Shown here in pieces: positions 29,458 through 39,941 of a stretch of 64,000 nt of DNA. This DNA is from Sporisorium sorghi. Its lineage: Eukaryota; Basidiomycota; Ustilaginomycetes; Ustilaginales; Ustilaginaceae. The notes under the pieces were generated by a model, which searched no databases, was not told the DNA's origin, and saw only the letters and a program-made list of their open reading frames with translations. The stretch is taken from NCBI GenBank assembly GCA_023212695.1, contig JALCCG010000029.1, forward strand, positions 1 to 64,000, in the 5' to 3' direction. The position numbers were made by a program, and so were the translations under genes. Within the stretch, counting starts at the first letter, position 1. Each line of letters opens with the position of its first letter.

Positions 29458-32400
29458 ATGCACGTCTATCTACAGGATGCGCCGCGCGTCATTGCACTCG
29501 TCTCGGACGACATCGAGGTAGCCAAGAACGGGCTAGCGTCGGAAAAGCCCCCTTCTGCCACGGCGATCCTCGTCTCGACCCAAGCAACACAGACAGCAGC
29601 ACCACCACCCGACAATGCCGCGGCACTTGCAGGATCTACCGCAGCGAACGCAACATCCGCTGCCAAGGCTGTCGTCGAGGTAGTCAAGGAGCACGAGATC
29701 GACGGCCTCTCATTACAGAGACTCACCACCAAGCCAATACACGGATGTCTCGGCCTCATCAATGTCGGTCAGGATCTGTTCGTTGCCGTCGTCACAGCAG
29801 CCCAAGAGGTGGGGGCGATTCGGCCGGGAGAGATCGTATTGCGTATCACGGGAGTCTCGTTCTTCTGCGTGAACCGCTCGACGTGGGACGATACGCTCAT
29901 CTCGGAGGCTCCAGGCTCGCAGCCAGAGACGTATGACTCGTACGGTCCAGGACACGAAGGTGCCGTCACACAGCCCAGCGTCTACGAGCATCCGTGCACC
30001 AGCTTGAAGAAACTCTTGAGCACGGGCACCTTCTACTTTGCTCACGGTGGCACCTTCGACCTCTCGACACGACTTGACAAGCGTCTAGCGGATGCAACAC
30101 GATTGCAGAGATCAGGGCACGACATCTCTCAGTACGACGGCCGCTTTGTGTGGAACAACTACATGATTGAGCCGCTCATCAGCTTTCGCGAACGTCTCGA
30201 CCGAGCAGATCGCGCCAGGATCGATCAAGGCTGCTTCTTGCTGTTAGCGATACAAGGATTCGTAGGGACGTTCAGCGTACCACTGGCTCCGACAGGTGCA
30301 TCCGCCGCCTCTGCTGGAACCGCTCCATTAGCAGCTGACGCAAGCAGCACAGGAACGCTCGCCTTGATCAGCCGTCTCAGCTGGAAGAGGGCGGGCACGC
30401 GCTTCAACACCCGTGGAGTCGACGATGACGGCAACGTGGCCAACTTTGTCGAAACCGAGACTCTCTTCAGCGACGGCAACGTCACATTCACCTACGACCA
30501 AGTCCGCGGCTCCGTTCCTCTCTTTTGGGAGCAACAGGGCTTGCAGGCTTTCAACGCCAAGATCCAGATCACCCGCTCACGCGGTGCCTCGCAGCCGGCG
30601 TTCGATCGCCACTTTGCCGACCTCATCTCGCACTACTCTCGTGTCCACGCCATCAATCTGCTTGGCACGCGCGACGCAGAAACCGTCCTCACTTCCGCGT
30701 ATGCAGAGCACATGCGACACAGCGCGGCCGAGAACATCGCTGTTCCCCCGTCCGACGAGTCGACCTCGTCGCGCGACGATATTGTCGCAGATGACGGCTC
30801 GGAGCGCATCGGCTTGACCAATTTTGACTTCCATACCGTCTCGCGCAACACGGGTGGTATCGATGGCGTCCGCAGCGAGCTTCGCTACCTCGGTCCTGTG
30901 CAGCTCAAGCGCAAGGCGTTCGGCTACTCGGTCATCGACACTGCCACCGGCCAAGTGCTGAGGCGTCAGAAAGGCATTTTTAGAACAAACTGCCTCGACT
31001 GCCTCGACCGCACCAACGTCGTCGAAGACATGCTCTCGCGCTCCATGCTCGACACCTTTTTCGACGCCGCCGCCAACCGCGATCCCTCATACCAACCTTT
31101 CCAGGATCCGAACCATCCGATCTGGGTCTCGCATCGCGTGCTGTGGGCAGAGAATGGCGACGCACTCTCCAAGATCTACGCCGGAACTGGCGCGCTCAAC
31201 TCGAGTTTCACCCGCAGCGGCAAAAAGACGCTTGGCGGTCTGCTCAGCGACGCAGCAAAGAGCGCAGGCCGCATGTACATCAACAACTTCCAGGACAAGA
31301 GCAAGCAGAACGTCATCGATGCGCTCCTTGGCAACATGGCCAATCAGAAACCCGTCACTGTCTTTGATCCCGTTCTCGACAGCGTCACTGCCGAACTCAA
31401 CGCTAGAGTCGACGAGTATTCTTCCAGCCGCGACATTTCCATCTTCGCCGGCACGTACAATCTCAACGGCAAAGCACCGGGCGAGCCGCTTATCCCCTGG
31501 CTGTTTCCAGATGGAGAGGATCGAGAGCCGGACATTTTCGTGATTGCCTTTCAAGAAATTGTGCAGCTGACACCGCAGCAGATCCTCATGACCGACCCGG
31601 ACAAGATTCGCATCTGGGAGGCCAAGATCATGGAGACCATCGCGCGTAGACCAAGCGCACGCTCACGCTACATTCTGCTTCGAAGCGAGCAGCTCGTCGG
31701 AACAGCGCTCGTGATCCTGATCAAGCAAGAGCTTGTCAACGATGTGCGGCTCGTCGAAGCGGCGACGCGCAAGACCGGTCTCAAGGGCATGAGCGGCAAC
31801 AAGGGAGGCGTCGCGATCCGCATGGACTACTACGACACTTCGATCTGCTTTGTCACGGCTCACTTTGCCGCTGGACATTCAGCTTGGGAGGAAAGGAACG
31901 CAGACTACTGGACAATCACCCGCGGTCTGTCGTTCGCACGAGGCAAGACGATCAGCAACCACGATCACGTCATCTGGCTTGGCGACTTCAACTATCGCAT
32001 CGATCTGACCAATGACGCGGTCCGCTCCATGGCAGCGCGCCAAGACCTCGCTGGACTCTACGCGAGAGATCAGCTGCGACGCAGCAAGGACGCCGGTGAG
32101 GTTTTCCCGGGCTACGAAGAGGGACCCATCACATTTGCGCCCACCTACAAGTACGACAACGGCTCGGACCAGTACGATTCGTCTGAGAAGCAGCGCATTC
32201 CGGCGTGGACCGATCGCATCCTGTATCGCGGACTGGGTCTGCGTCAGCTGAGCTATTCTCGCGCCGAGCTGAGGACCAGTGACCATCGGCCCGTGTATGC
32301 GGCTTTTGTCGGTCCTGTGCGTATTGTCGACCATCTCAAGCGGGACGCGATTCGAAAGCAGCTGCTGCACGAGAAGAAGGTCGCCAACGGGCTTACTGGA

Positions 32401-33003
32401 GGAGGAGGCGACATGTCAGACTCGGACTCGGACGACGAGAGTCTACCAGATCCCTCGGATGACCAGCAGCAGTGGTGGAACAAGTCGTCTTCAGGGGATG
32501 CTGAGGCGGAAGACTCGTCAAGTAGCGACAGTGGTGGTGAAGAGGCGCCAAGATCTCAGAACCCGTTCCGCAAAGGGGATGCGGAAAGTCGAGCGTCCCC
32601 GAACAGCAAGGCACGCAGCAGAAACTTGTTGCTCCGCAGCGGAGGAGATGCGGACAGCGCACCAGCGCGAGTCAAGTCGATGCCAGCGTCTCCGACCATT
32701 GCGTCGGCCGGCACGGATGACGCTTCGACCTATGCGGCAACGTCTCTACGCAAGACCGTAACGACATCGCCGACCATCGATAGGAGGATTGCATCAGGTC
32801 CGGCATCGCTGGCTAATGGACGAGGGGGACCGCCTCCGATCCCGACCAAGCCGTCGGCGATGGCGAATAGCACAAATAGCAGTGTGGGGTCTTCATCGGC
32901 ACCTCCGCCGCCTGAACTGCCAAAGAGACGTGGCATGGGATCGCGATCTGCGTCGTTCTCGTCGACCAAGTCGAAGAAGAGTCTTTTGGACGATAGCGAT
33001 TGA
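29458..33003 (+). CDS. Synaptojanin-type inositol polyphosphate 5-phosphatase (Inp51/52/53 family)
   Basis: Phosphoinositide phosphatase acting on PtdIns(4,5)P2 and related lipids in endocytosis and actin control. I start it at the ATG at 29458 (MHVYLQDAPRVIAL, like the starts of yeast relatives), giving 1181 residues, no intron. The N-terminal Sac domain (about 60-600) contains the CX5R(T/S) catalytic loop in RTNCLDCLDRTN, Cys512 and Arg518, intact. The 5-phosphatase domain (about 655-960) shows FAGTYNLNGKAP, SGNKGGVAIRM, WLGDFNYRI (about 840) and PAWTDRIL (about 916), all catalytic motifs present. The C-terminal 200 residues are Ser- and Pro-rich with PPIPTKP and PPPPELPKR segments that could bind SH3 domains. 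Tail-to-tail with the next gene, 106 bp between stops. Confidence 0.95.
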   Translation: MHVYLQDAPRVIALVSDDIEVAKNGLASEKPPSATAILVSTQATQTAAPPPDNAAALAGSTAANATSAAKAVVEVVKEHEIDGLSLQRLTTKPIHGCLGLINVGQDLFVAVVTAAQEVGAIRPGEIVLRITGVSFFCVNRSTWDDTLISEAPGSQPETYDSYGPGHEGAVTQPSVYEHPCTSLKKLLSTGTFYFAHGGTFDLSTRLDKRLADATRLQRSGHDISQYDGRFVWNNYMIEPLISFRERLDRADRARIDQGCFLLLAIQGFVGTFSVPLAPTGASAASAGTAPLAADASSTGTLALISRLSWKRAGTRFNTRGVDDDGNVANFVETETLFSDGNVTFTYDQVRGSVPLFWEQQGLQAFNAKIQITRSRGASQPAFDRHFADLISHYSRVHAINLLGTRDAETVLTSAYAEHMRHSAAENIAVPPSDESTSSRDDIVADDGSERIGLTNFDFHTVSRNTGGIDGVRSELRYLGPVQLKRKAFGYSVIDTATGQVLRRQKGIFRTNCLDCLDRTNVVEDMLSRSMLDTFFDAAANRDPSYQPFQDPNHPIWVSHRVLWAENGDALSKIYAGTGALNSSFTRSGKKTLGGLLSDAAKSAGRMYINNFQDKSKQNVIDALLGNMANQKPVTVFDPVLDSVTAELNARVDEYSSSRDISIFAGTYNLNGKAPGEPLIPWLFPDGEDREPDIFVIAFQEIVQLTPQQILMTDPDKIRIWEAKIMETIARRPSARSRYILLRSEQLVGTALVILIKQELVNDVRLVEAATRKTGLKGMSGNKGGVAIRMDYYDTSICFVTAHFAAGHSAWEERNADYWTITRGLSFARGKTISNHDHVIWLGDFNYRIDLTNDAVRSMAARQDLAGLYARDQLRRSKDAGEVFPGYEEGPITFAPTYKYDNGSDQYDSSEKQRIPAWTDRILYRGLGLRQLSYSRAELRTSDHRPVYAAFVGPVRIVDHLKRDAIRKQLLHEKKVANGLTGGGGDMSDSDSDDESLPDPSDDQQQWWNKSSSGDAEAEDSSSSDSGGEEAPRSQNPFRKGDAESRASPNSKARSRNLLLRSGGDADSAPARVKSMPASPTIASAGTDDASTYAATSLRKTVTTSPTIDRRIASGPASLANGRGGPPPIPTKPSAMANSTNSSVGSSSAPPPPELPKRRGMGSRSASFSSTKSKKSLLDDSD

Positions 33004-33109
33004 TGCAATGCACAGCAATGAGCAGGATCAGGTGTGTGTCGGTGTCCGAGGACGGCGTCAGAATGGACCTTTGGGATTGAAGTGTTTTGAGTTTGATTTG
33101 TGTGCGTGT

Positions 33110-33759
33110 CTATTGTCCGGCGTCGTATACATCGGCGTTGCCACTCATGTCCTTGTACTGAGAGAAATGTTGATTGGATAAAGAGGAAAGGTTGGCACTT
33201 GGTCAGTCAACAGACATGGCAAAGACTAGTCGTCGGTAAAGGCACTTACCTCTTGGATCGACATGTTGGCGATCGAGACGTTGGAAGCCTGTTGTTGCAG
33301 CCAATCGAAAAAGACATCATCAGCCTCAGAAGGGCGAGCAAGCGATTCAATGACCACACAATGACTTACCACTTCGACCGAGGACCGCGCCTTAGCCTTG
33401 AGCCGCTCTGTCACTTTCCCGTCCTTCCCCAACTGCAGCACATGTACCAACTCCGCGTCCTGCTTATCCGCGATCAGCACACAGAGCGCGTTCCACTTTG
33501 CCACCTCCCCATCGACCTTTGCCTTCTCCTCCCCCTTCACCAGCTTTCTGTGGTACTTCAACACATCTTCTTCCGAATCGAGCGAGATCGAGGAGGAGGG
33601 CTGGACGAGCGCGATGAGGCTGTACAGGCCGCACTCTTCGCGCGGGCCCTCGCCGCTGTTGATCTCGTCGATAAAGTCGCTCGCCCGGATCTGGGAGAGG
33701 ACTGTCGGGCCGTCGGTGGCTGAGTTCGAGAGCGTGTAGAGCGCTACGTGTTCCGACAT
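33110..33759 (-). CDS. Conserved-looking hypothetical protein, three exons
   Basis: Reconstructed from GT-AG signals: 33759-33370 (130 codons), 33288-33250 (only 39 nt, ASNVSIANMSIQE) and 33157-33110 (YKDMSGNADVYDAGQ then stop); both donors are GTAAGT and all junctions are phase 0. The product is 158 residues, acidic, without signal peptide or membrane helix. It has an apparent mixed alpha/beta core (CGLYSLIALVQP; ALCVLIADKQDAELVHVLQLG) with a charged helix between (EEDVLKYHRKLVKGEEKAKV). I do not recognise a family. The two internal segments that look like beta hairpins suggest a small globular domain. Read-through of either intron would give a different C terminus. The ATG at 33759 is chosen because upstream in-frame sequence to 34002 looks like leader. 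Confidence 0.72.
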
Positions 33760-35163
33760 GCTTGCGGCTGTGGTGTTGGGAATGGATAGGGTGGAAGGGA
33801 GAAAGGTGCGGAAGGGTGAAAGCTTGGCTCGTTCGCTCGCTTCGTGCAGGCACGTTTTTTCGGCGCTTTCGCCTCCACATGTAGGGAGATCGGCCGATGC
33901 TGTCCCGATTGGGAAGAGATCTCGCGACTCCCCCTCGAGACGTCCTTCAGCCTGCACATGACACCATTGAGATGCACCGCAGTCGAGACACAAGGTGCAC
34001 ATCGTAGCTGCAGCTTCGAGAAAGGCCTTCAGTGCGAAGGAACAGCGTCGCTGCTAGAATCTTGGCCAACGCTGCCTAGCGCCGAGAGCTTTGGCGCAAC
34101 TTTTTTTTTTTTCTGGCCCAAAACGTCTCGCCGTGTTGGATGTGCCATATCAAATAGCGCTTTAGTCTGCCTTGACGTCTCTCTGTCTTCTCTCTTAGGA
34201 TCAAAATTTGCACCCTCTGGCTCTGACAGGCCTTTCGGCTCAAAGACGCAGCCCGCTACAGAGCTGATCGAACCGTTATAGCCTAGATGGACGATTTGGC
34301 AAGCAGATGCCGTTCGCTTGCAAGAAGAGCGTGCGGCAGCACTACGTTTGGCCGAACTCCAACTTCAACATCACCACGATTGACCACGCTGTGCCTTTTC
34401 CTAACGAGAAACCAGCGAACGTCTTCGGAGGCTGCTCGAAACGATTTCGCATTGACGCCGAGACGGGACTGCAACAAACAGATTCTGAAACAGACCCGGC
34501 GTGAGGCTGAACATCCTGGTCGTGCACGCCTGCCGCCACTCTTCCTAGTTTTGCTGATGCGCCTTTCGCTGCGTCACACTTCCTGAACAGAATGTGAAGG
34601 CGCCCTTTCCTCAAATGGTGTCTGTCTCGTCCTTTCTCGCATCTACCTTCTCCTCCTCCATACCACCGGCTGGTTTCGCTCCCTTGATACGTTTCTCCCC
34701 TCTCCTCCCTTTTTCTTCTTCTTCGTGGCTCCCACACCTTTACTTTCGTTGACGGCATATCCTGATCCTGGTGATCTTCGAAGGAACCGTCTCTTTTTCC
34801 CCGCCACACTCTTTTGCTTCATTCTTTCTCGGGCTCGGCTGGTATCGGAGCATACACTCTTTTGCAACACTCTCTTTTGGATCGATATCATAGACTAGAG
34901 GCCGGACGTAAGTGCTTCGATGGAGGTGATGGATGGGGGCTCGTAGAGCAAAGTGCTGACAATTGGCTTGTTCTCTCTTGACGTCTCGACGGCAGCTCAT
35001 CGCTAGAACTTCCGCAAGCACCACTCTCTGAACTCGATCGCAGCTGCCAGCTCATTACAGCATCAAGTCTCACAACAGAACAGAGTGCACCCGAAGCATC
35101 TCAGGACTATCTAGAACCCAACTTCAAGCAGCAAATAGCCTACAGCACAACACCCGGTCAACG
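33760..35163. other. 1.4-kb divergent intergenic region
   Basis: Lies between the divergent unknown gene (-) and aspartic protease (+). It holds a T run (about 34100-34111) and a pyrimidine-rich protease leader. A coding-like island occurs at 34307-34504 (plus strand, QHYVWPNSNFNITT...), with C-ending codons but no recognised family or complete gene structure. Confidence 0.45.
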
Positions 35164-37077
35164 ATGAAGAACCACTCCTCTCAATTCCTCACGCTCCTCC
35201 TCGTGCTCCTGTCCATCGGAGCGTTCGACCTGCACTCGCTGCTCGAGCACAGGCACGGCAGCCATGGAAGCGTCAAAGCCGGCTCCTGGCCCTCTGCTGC
35301 CGCCGCACCTCTGTACACGACTTCGGACACCGGCATGCTGCAGACGCGCTCGCGGAAGCCTCGCGTCGGCATCGTCGTCAAAGGCGGCTCTGGCTCCAGC
35401 CTCAAGAGTGGTGCGGCTCCTCTCAACACAATCACTACAGGTGGTAGCTCGTCGGCATTCGAAAATCCGGAGGGGCGCGTGGGGATGAAGGTGCAGCTCA
35501 AGCGGCTTGTTGCGAGTCAGGGTGATGCGCTCATGGTAAGTGCACGGATGCGCTCGGATTTGCTCCAGGTTGGTGGAAACTGACTCACAAGATGACAATC
35601 TTTGCTTTGTTTGGCATGTCGACAGCTGTATCAGCGGCACATCAACCGGGCGAACTCCAAGCTTGCCTCGATCCTGGGCCGACGTGGGCCGACCAGCGAG
35701 CAGATGCAGCAGGCGCTCGAACGGCGCCAAGCGAGCATCGTAGCGCGTCGGGCGCTCGCTGTCGAGCCGTCCCCTCGTAGCGCCGCTCTCACAACGAAGC
35801 CTCGACAGGGCTACACGACGCACGCCTCGTCCGGGGGCGAGATGCAGCGGCGCTTCCTGTCGAGCATCATGGACGACCTGTTCGGGCGCACCGGTCTCGA
35901 AAGCGGCTCCAAAGCGCACTCCACCCTGCAGCAGGCCGCACAAACCGGCTACCTCGAAGTGGACCTGGTAGCATCGCAGGCGGACAACCTCACGCTCGCC
36001 TCCCCGCCCACCGCTGTACAAAGCTTGGGCCTGAGCATCGAGTCGAACGACATCGGGTACGTCGCGACCATCTCGATCGGCAGCGCGAACCAGACGTTCC
36101 GCATGCTCATCGATTCCGGGTCAGCAGACACCTGGGTGCCCAGCACCGCGTGTCAGGCGTGCGGCTCCACACACACCCAGCTCGGCAGCGCCACCAGCGA
36201 CACGTTCACATCCCTCTCGACTCCGTTCAGCATCACGTACGGCACAGGCGACGTCTCGGGCCACCTCGCCTCGGACAACATGGACATCGCCGACCTGGCG
36301 CTGACGAACTACACGTTTGCGGTTACGACGCAGGAGTCGTCCGATTTTGCGGACGATACGGTGCCGTTCGACGGGCTCATGGGGCTAGCGCGCAGCGAGC
36401 TGTCTAATGCCGGTCAGCCAACGCCGATTGACGCGCTTTATAAGGAGGGCAAGGTGCAGGCGCCTGTGATGGGGTACCATCTGGGCAGGGTCGCGGACGG
36501 GTACAACGACGGCGAGGTCACGTTTGGCGGCGTCGACCCGGCCAAGTATTCGGGGAATATTACGGAGATCGATAATGTCTCGACCAAAGGGTTCTGGGAG
36601 GCGGATATCGATGCGGTTTCTGTCAGTGGGAAAAGTCTGGGGCTGGAGGGGAGGACGGCGATCCTGGATACGGGTACAACGCTGATTGTGGCCCCGCAGG
36701 CGGACGCCGACGCCGTACACGCCAGCATCGCAGGAAGTAAAGCGGATGGTCAGGGCGGATACACCATCCCCTGCACGACCACCGCCCAGGTCGCACTCAC
36801 GTTCGGCGGGGAGGTGTTCCCAATCGACACACGCGACATGCTGTTCTTGCCCGTCGACGCGGGGAACCTGGAGGGCGACTGCGTGAGCGCGATCTCGGCA
36901 GGCAACGTGGGCCAGGACAACGAGTGGCTCGTCGGTGCGACGTTTTTGAAGAACGTCTACTTTGCCACGAACACCAAGGCGAATAAGATCGGCTTGGCCA
37001 GGCTCAACACGACGGATACGGCGGCTGCGAACATCTCGAACTCGACGTCCACAAACATCAGCTCGACTGCCGAGTGA
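35164..37077 (+). CDS. Secreted pepsin-like aspartic protease (A1 family)
   Basis: Two exons: 35164-35535 (124 codons, then GTAAGT) and 35626-37077 (acceptor GACAG), giving 607 residues. An N-terminal signal peptide is likely (FLTLLLVLLSIGAFDL, residues 8-23). An unusually long prosegment, to about residue 260, includes basic stretches typical of processing sites. The bilobal protease domain begins around IGYVATISIGSANQTF and carries both catalytic aspartates: D287 in MLIDSGSADTWVPS and D472 in AILDTGTTLIVAP. The flap region ITYGTGDVSGHLASD is also present. The Ser/Thr/Asn-rich C terminus has several N-glycosylation sequons but no clear GPI-anchor tail. Role: extracellular or vacuolar protein breakdown. 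Tail-to-tail with the DHA2 transporter (362 bp). Confidence 0.92.
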
Positions 37078-37439
37078 TCGCCTCCGCCTTTTCAACTTTC
37101 CTACTCCTCAAGCGACTTTCCATTTCTCACTTTCTACCACATCTTTTGGACTGGAAGTCTCACACACTTCGACATAGAGCTAGTGCAAGCACACACGCGC
37201 CGGCTGGAAAGGAGAATGGAAATGCCAATTGGTGGAGTCCAAAAAGAATGTCTGTGTGTGCGTGCGTCGATCCCAAACTTAATGAATGTGTTGAGTGTAA
37301 TGCTGTACAAGTCTGAATGAATGTGGTCGAGTGTCAAGATGAAGTGTTCTCGAGGCTGAAATGAGTGTGCAAAGTGAGACGATGGCTACTGCAACGAACT
37401 GAGAGGGCCAAAAACCTCTCGCCGAATGCCGCGTCGGGC
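37078..37439. other. Convergent 3' intergenic region
   Basis: Shared 3' flank of the aspartic protease (+) and DHA2 transporter (-), with no further gene visible. Confidence 0.6.
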
Positions 37440-39941
37440 CTACAGATACGCCTTTGGAAGAGGAGAAATCCAGCCATCTCCCCGCTCTTTCTCTGCTTGT
37501 GCCCAGCCCTCGGCAGACCCAACATCAGGAGAAGCAGCGCCGCTGTGGAACGCATTCGATGCATACCCATCCGGAGTCGCCTGCGCCTTTTGGTCGTCGT
37601 GGTAGCGGACCACATCGTGCGTCGCCACCGCCGCCACCGTCGCCGCTGCATCGAACGTGGTATGCACAATGTGGTGATGTTCTCCAGCCGAGCCGACGAG
37701 GGTGGAGTCTCGCGAGCTGTCGCCGCCGTTGCTGGCTGGGTGCTTCTCCATATAGCCACCCTGGAAGTTGCTGGGCATGTTCTGGAAATGTGCTTGCTCC
37801 GCATCATTCTCCTGCGTAGGTTGAGCGGCTTCAGCACCATCCTTGTCGTCGCGCATAAAGTCCGGCAGTGGCAGCTCGCGGATCCAGAAGCAGCACGCGA
37901 ACCCAACGACGACGACGGGCACAAACGCATAGAACCCCTTCTGCAGTCCGTCGGCGTACATCTGCCGCACCTGCTCGCGCATCGGTTCCGGCAAGTTCTT
38001 GATATTCTCGACGTACCCGAGCACCGTCGGGCCCGTCAGCCCCAGCTGCGCCGCCTCCGGCACCCCGCCCAGCTTATCGCTCACACTCGCCGTCAGCAGC
38101 GACGTCGTGATCGCAATACCCCAGATCGCACCAAACGAGCGGCAGAACGCATACGTCGCCGTGGCCGTCTCGAGCTCCTCCACGGGCAAGCTCGCCTGGA
38201 TCGGAGGCAGCGTGATCGCAAACAGAATCCCAACGCCCACACCGGCCACGATCTGCGCGACGATGAGCTCCCACTCGGACGTGTTGGTGTGGAAGCGCGT
38301 CATCCACCCGAACCCGCCGGCGGTGAAGGCCCAGCCGATGAACGTGAGGTCCTTGTACTTTCCCGTGATAGCCATGACGATGCCGGCGACGATGGCGAAC
38401 GGAGCCGTAGGCGCGGTGGCGGGGAAGGTCGAGACGGCCGATTTGAGCGGCTTCTGGTCTTTGATCGATTGGAAGTAGATGGGGAGCGCGTAGATGGCGC
38501 CGTACGTCGCGATGCCGTGCAGGAAGGTCATGAGGAACGCCGAGCAGGCCGTGCGGTTGCTGAAGAGCTTCAAGGGCAAAACGGGCTGCGTGCTGAGCGG
38601 GTTTGGCAGGAACTCGATCAGCAGGAACAGGAATAAGCCTGCCACACCCGCTACCATGGGCACCCAGATGTGCACGCTCGACCACGGATACGAAATCCCA
38701 CCCTCCGTCACCGCGATCAGAATGCTGACCACACTACCGAGCAGCACCAAATTGCCCACCACGTCCATCTTGGCAAGCTTGGTCCTGAGCGGCATCGCAG
38801 GAACGGGCAGGTTCATGGTCGGGATCAACATGAGCAGCGACGCTGCGCCAATGGGCAGGTTGAGCCAAAAGATCCACCGCCAGTCGTGGTCGCTAAAGTA
38901 CCCGCCAAGCACGGGGGCTGCGAATGAGGCCACGGCGAATACCAGTCCGAAGATGCCGACGAAGAACCCACGTTCGCGGAGGGTGGTGATGTCCGAGATG
39001 GTGATCTCGCTGACCGCCTGGATTCCACCTCCTCCGAGGCCTTGCACACCGCGTCCGATGACGAGGAGGAGGATGCTATTCGCGCAGCCGCACATGACGC
39101 TTCCGCCAAGAAAGAGCATCACGGCGAGCACGGCGGACCATCGCCGCCCGATCACGCACGACAGCCCGCCAAAGAGCGGCTGGAACGCCGTCACAGTGAG
39201 CAGGTACGAAGACGTCACCCAGCCACCGGCGATCGTCGAAACAGGCAGGTCCTCGACGATCGATGGCAAGGCGGTCGAGATCATGGTCATATCGAGCGCT
39301 GTGAGTGTGACTGTAATCGCGAAAGCCAAAATGAGCGTCCAGAACTTGAGCGTCTTCTTGCCCTGTGCGTTGTGCAGCCCATACTCGTGCAAGCGTGTTC
39401 GAGAGATGCCGCCGGGCTCCTCGCGAGTCTGGTCGACCGCGGTGGTGAATTGACTCGGCCGCTCCATCTCGAGCTTGAAGTCGGGCTCGAAAAACGGTGC
39501 TGATGGCTGGAGAGCAGACTGTTCCCAATAGTCTTTCTGCTGATGCTCGACGTGATCGATCTGGTGGGAGTGCTGGTAAGCCGACGACATTCGGGAGTCG
39601 CAACGCGATGGCATCAGTTGCGCGCGCGAAGACTGAGCCCGCAGCACTTTCTCCTGCTCAGAGCCCCACGGCTGGTATGCCATAGTCGGGGAGTGTGAAA
39701 GAGGCTCGAGTGGCTGTGGTGTCGAGAACATTTCGTAAGCTGGCTGGCCCATCGCGATGCTGTCTCCGCCGTAGTATTCTGTGGAAGCGCCCTGGACTGC
39801 GCTGTCGTTCAGGCCAGTCAAGCCTAGACCATACGGACGACGAGAAGTGGGCTGGGATGTACTGTGGCTGTTGACGTCATGTGAGTAGGAGGTCTGCTGA
39901 TGATGAGCCTGTTGACGCGGATCCCAGTGTTGGGCGGGCAT
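37440..39941 (-). CDS. MFS transporter, DHA2 (14-helix) type
   Basis: Predicted proton-driven multidrug or small-molecule exporter, 833 residues, intronless, ATG at 39941. About 190 hydrophilic residues precede the first helix (LKFWTLILAFAITVTLTALDMTMISTALP). DHA2 signatures are clear: LDMTMISTALPSIVEDL in helix 1, SSYLLTVTAFQPLFGGL, GRGVQGLGGGGIQA, and the antiporter motif-C-like APVLGGYFSDHDWRWIFWLNLPIG. About 14 helices follow, to around residue 700, then a hydrophilic tail. The substrate is unknown; relatives export toxins, drugs, siderophores or amino acids. No biosynthetic genes lie beside it, so I see no metabolite cluster. Confidence 0.9.
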   Translation of the reverse strand: MPAQHWDPRQQAHHQQTSYSHDVNSHSTSQPTSRRPYGLGLTGLNDSAVQGASTEYYGGDSIAMGQPAYEMFSTPQPLEPLSHSPTMAYQPWGSEQEKVLRAQSSRAQLMPSRCDSRMSSAYQHSHQIDHVEHQQKDYWEQSALQPSAPFFEPDFKLEMERPSQFTTAVDQTREEPGGISRTRLHEYGLHNAQGKKTLKFWTLILAFAITVTLTALDMTMISTALPSIVEDLPVSTIAGGWVTSSYLLTVTAFQPLFGGLSCVIGRRWSAVLAVMLFLGGSVMCGCANSILLLVIGRGVQGLGGGGIQAVSEITISDITTLRERGFFVGIFGLVFAVASFAAPVLGGYFSDHDWRWIFWLNLPIGAASLLMLIPTMNLPVPAMPLRTKLAKMDVVGNLVLLGSVVSILIAVTEGGISYPWSSVHIWVPMVAGVAGLFLFLLIEFLPNPLSTQPVLPLKLFSNRTACSAFLMTFLHGIATYGAIYALPIYFQSIKDQKPLKSAVSTFPATAPTAPFAIVAGIVMAITGKYKDLTFIGWAFTAGGFGWMTRFHTNTSEWELIVAQIVAGVGVGILFAITLPPIQASLPVEELETATATYAFCRSFGAIWGIAITTSLLTASVSDKLGGVPEAAQLGLTGPTVLGYVENIKNLPEPMREQVRQMYADGLQKGFYAFVPVVVVGFACCFWIRELPLPDFMRDDKDGAEAAQPTQENDAEQAHFQNMPSNFQGGYMEKHPASNGGDSSRDSTLVGSAGEHHHIVHTTFDAAATVAAVATHDVVRYHDDQKAQATPDGYASNAFHSGAASPDVGSAEGWAQAEKERGDGWISPLPKAYL

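Noticed and set aside
37440..39941. Possible secondary-metabolite cluster around the DHA2 transporter
   Set aside because: No polyketide synthase, NRPS, terpene synthase, P450 or methyltransferase lies in the neighbourhood; an ordinary protease and hydrolase flank it.
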